Source: Euglena gracilis
Lineage: Eukaryota > Euglenida > Euglenophyceae > Euglenales
Reading direction: 5' to 3'
DNA length: 64,000 bases
Assembly: GCA_039621445.1 (NCBI GenBank)
Contig: CP154956.1
Span: 67,836,452-67,900,451, forward strand
A model generated the notes under the pieces. That model had not been told where the DNA came from. It worked only from the letters and a program-made list of their open reading frames with translations, and made no database searches. Shown here piece by piece: positions 63,878 through 64,000 of this stretch. Made by a program: the position numbers and the translations under genes. Each line of letters opens with the position of its first letter. The stretch's first letter is position 1.

Positions 63878-64000
63878 TCTATATATATATTCCTCTAAGA
63901 ACCGCGATCCGGGTTAGGAGGGCCGCCCCCGGGCGTAGGGGAGGGAAACCAAACGCCATTCCCGGGGGGGTGCGACCCGGACCATTCGATCCGGCGTGGG
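63878..64000 (+). mobile_element. E5: start of another E4-type element
   Basis: The 123 visible bases match the first 123 bases of E4 (53494 on) except for about three substitutions. The element continues beyond the window. Confidence 0.8.

Overview
This is eukaryotic repeat DNA. It has no operons, ribosome binding sites or recognisable rRNA/tRNA genes. One long gene is broken into coding blocks, and two of the gaps behave as in-frame GT-AG introns. Microsatellites, minisatellites and poly-C/poly-G runs fill most of the rest. The host cannot be named from the sequence. The transposon termini resemble the CCCGTGC/GCACGGG hairpin ends of plant Helitrons, so a plant, alga or protist is plausible.

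The window reads as a head-to-tail array of Helitron-like (rolling-circle) elements. Five junctions share one structure: a perfect 8-9 bp GC-rich hairpin (arms GCCCGTGC and GCACGGGC, loop GTGA or GTCA), 13-14 bases ending GCTTG, then TCTAT at once. They place element starts at 4100, 16688, 26893, 53494 and 63878. E0 (1-4099) is a right end only. E1 (4100-16687) and E2 (16688-26892) are sister elements. E3 (26893-53493) carries the transposase gene. E4 (53494-63877) is a satellite carrier. E5 (63878-64000) is the start of a second E4-type copy.

E1 and E2 share their layout: a GC-rich 5' head, a (TCAA)n/(ACCAA)n microsatellite, about 600 bp of shared single-copy DNA with an exon-like 36-mer, 7-9 kb of a ~47-bp minisatellite, and a shared ~1.7 kb right arm. 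E1's minisatellite is interrupted by a 1.24-kb element with long palindromic terminal inverted repeats. E2's is interrupted by a 296-bp MITE with a TA target duplication, and it also holds two inverted blocks.

E3 holds a Helitron Rep-helicase (RepHel) gene in order on the + strand from about 31.2 to 45.4 kb. Seen in order are the N-terminal Cys motif, the HUH motif PHAHIL, the two-tyrosine motif KYLHKYIYKG, and a Pif1-type helicase from Walker A (GGCGKS) to the last motif (YVACSRV). Some gaps are convincing introns; others involve frameshifts, so the copy may be decaying. A GRF-type zinc-finger-like ORF lies downstream. The same minisatellite family also occurs in an internal gap of this gene and in E3's right arm.

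E4 is mainly an 8.7-kb array of a ~22-bp unit containing GCACGTTGCACGGGTTAG. The array has higher-order duplications of about 1.19 kb and 2.9 kb. E3 probably supplies the Rep-helicase, while E1, E2 and E4 are non-autonomous elements with compatible termini that carry and spread satellite DNA.
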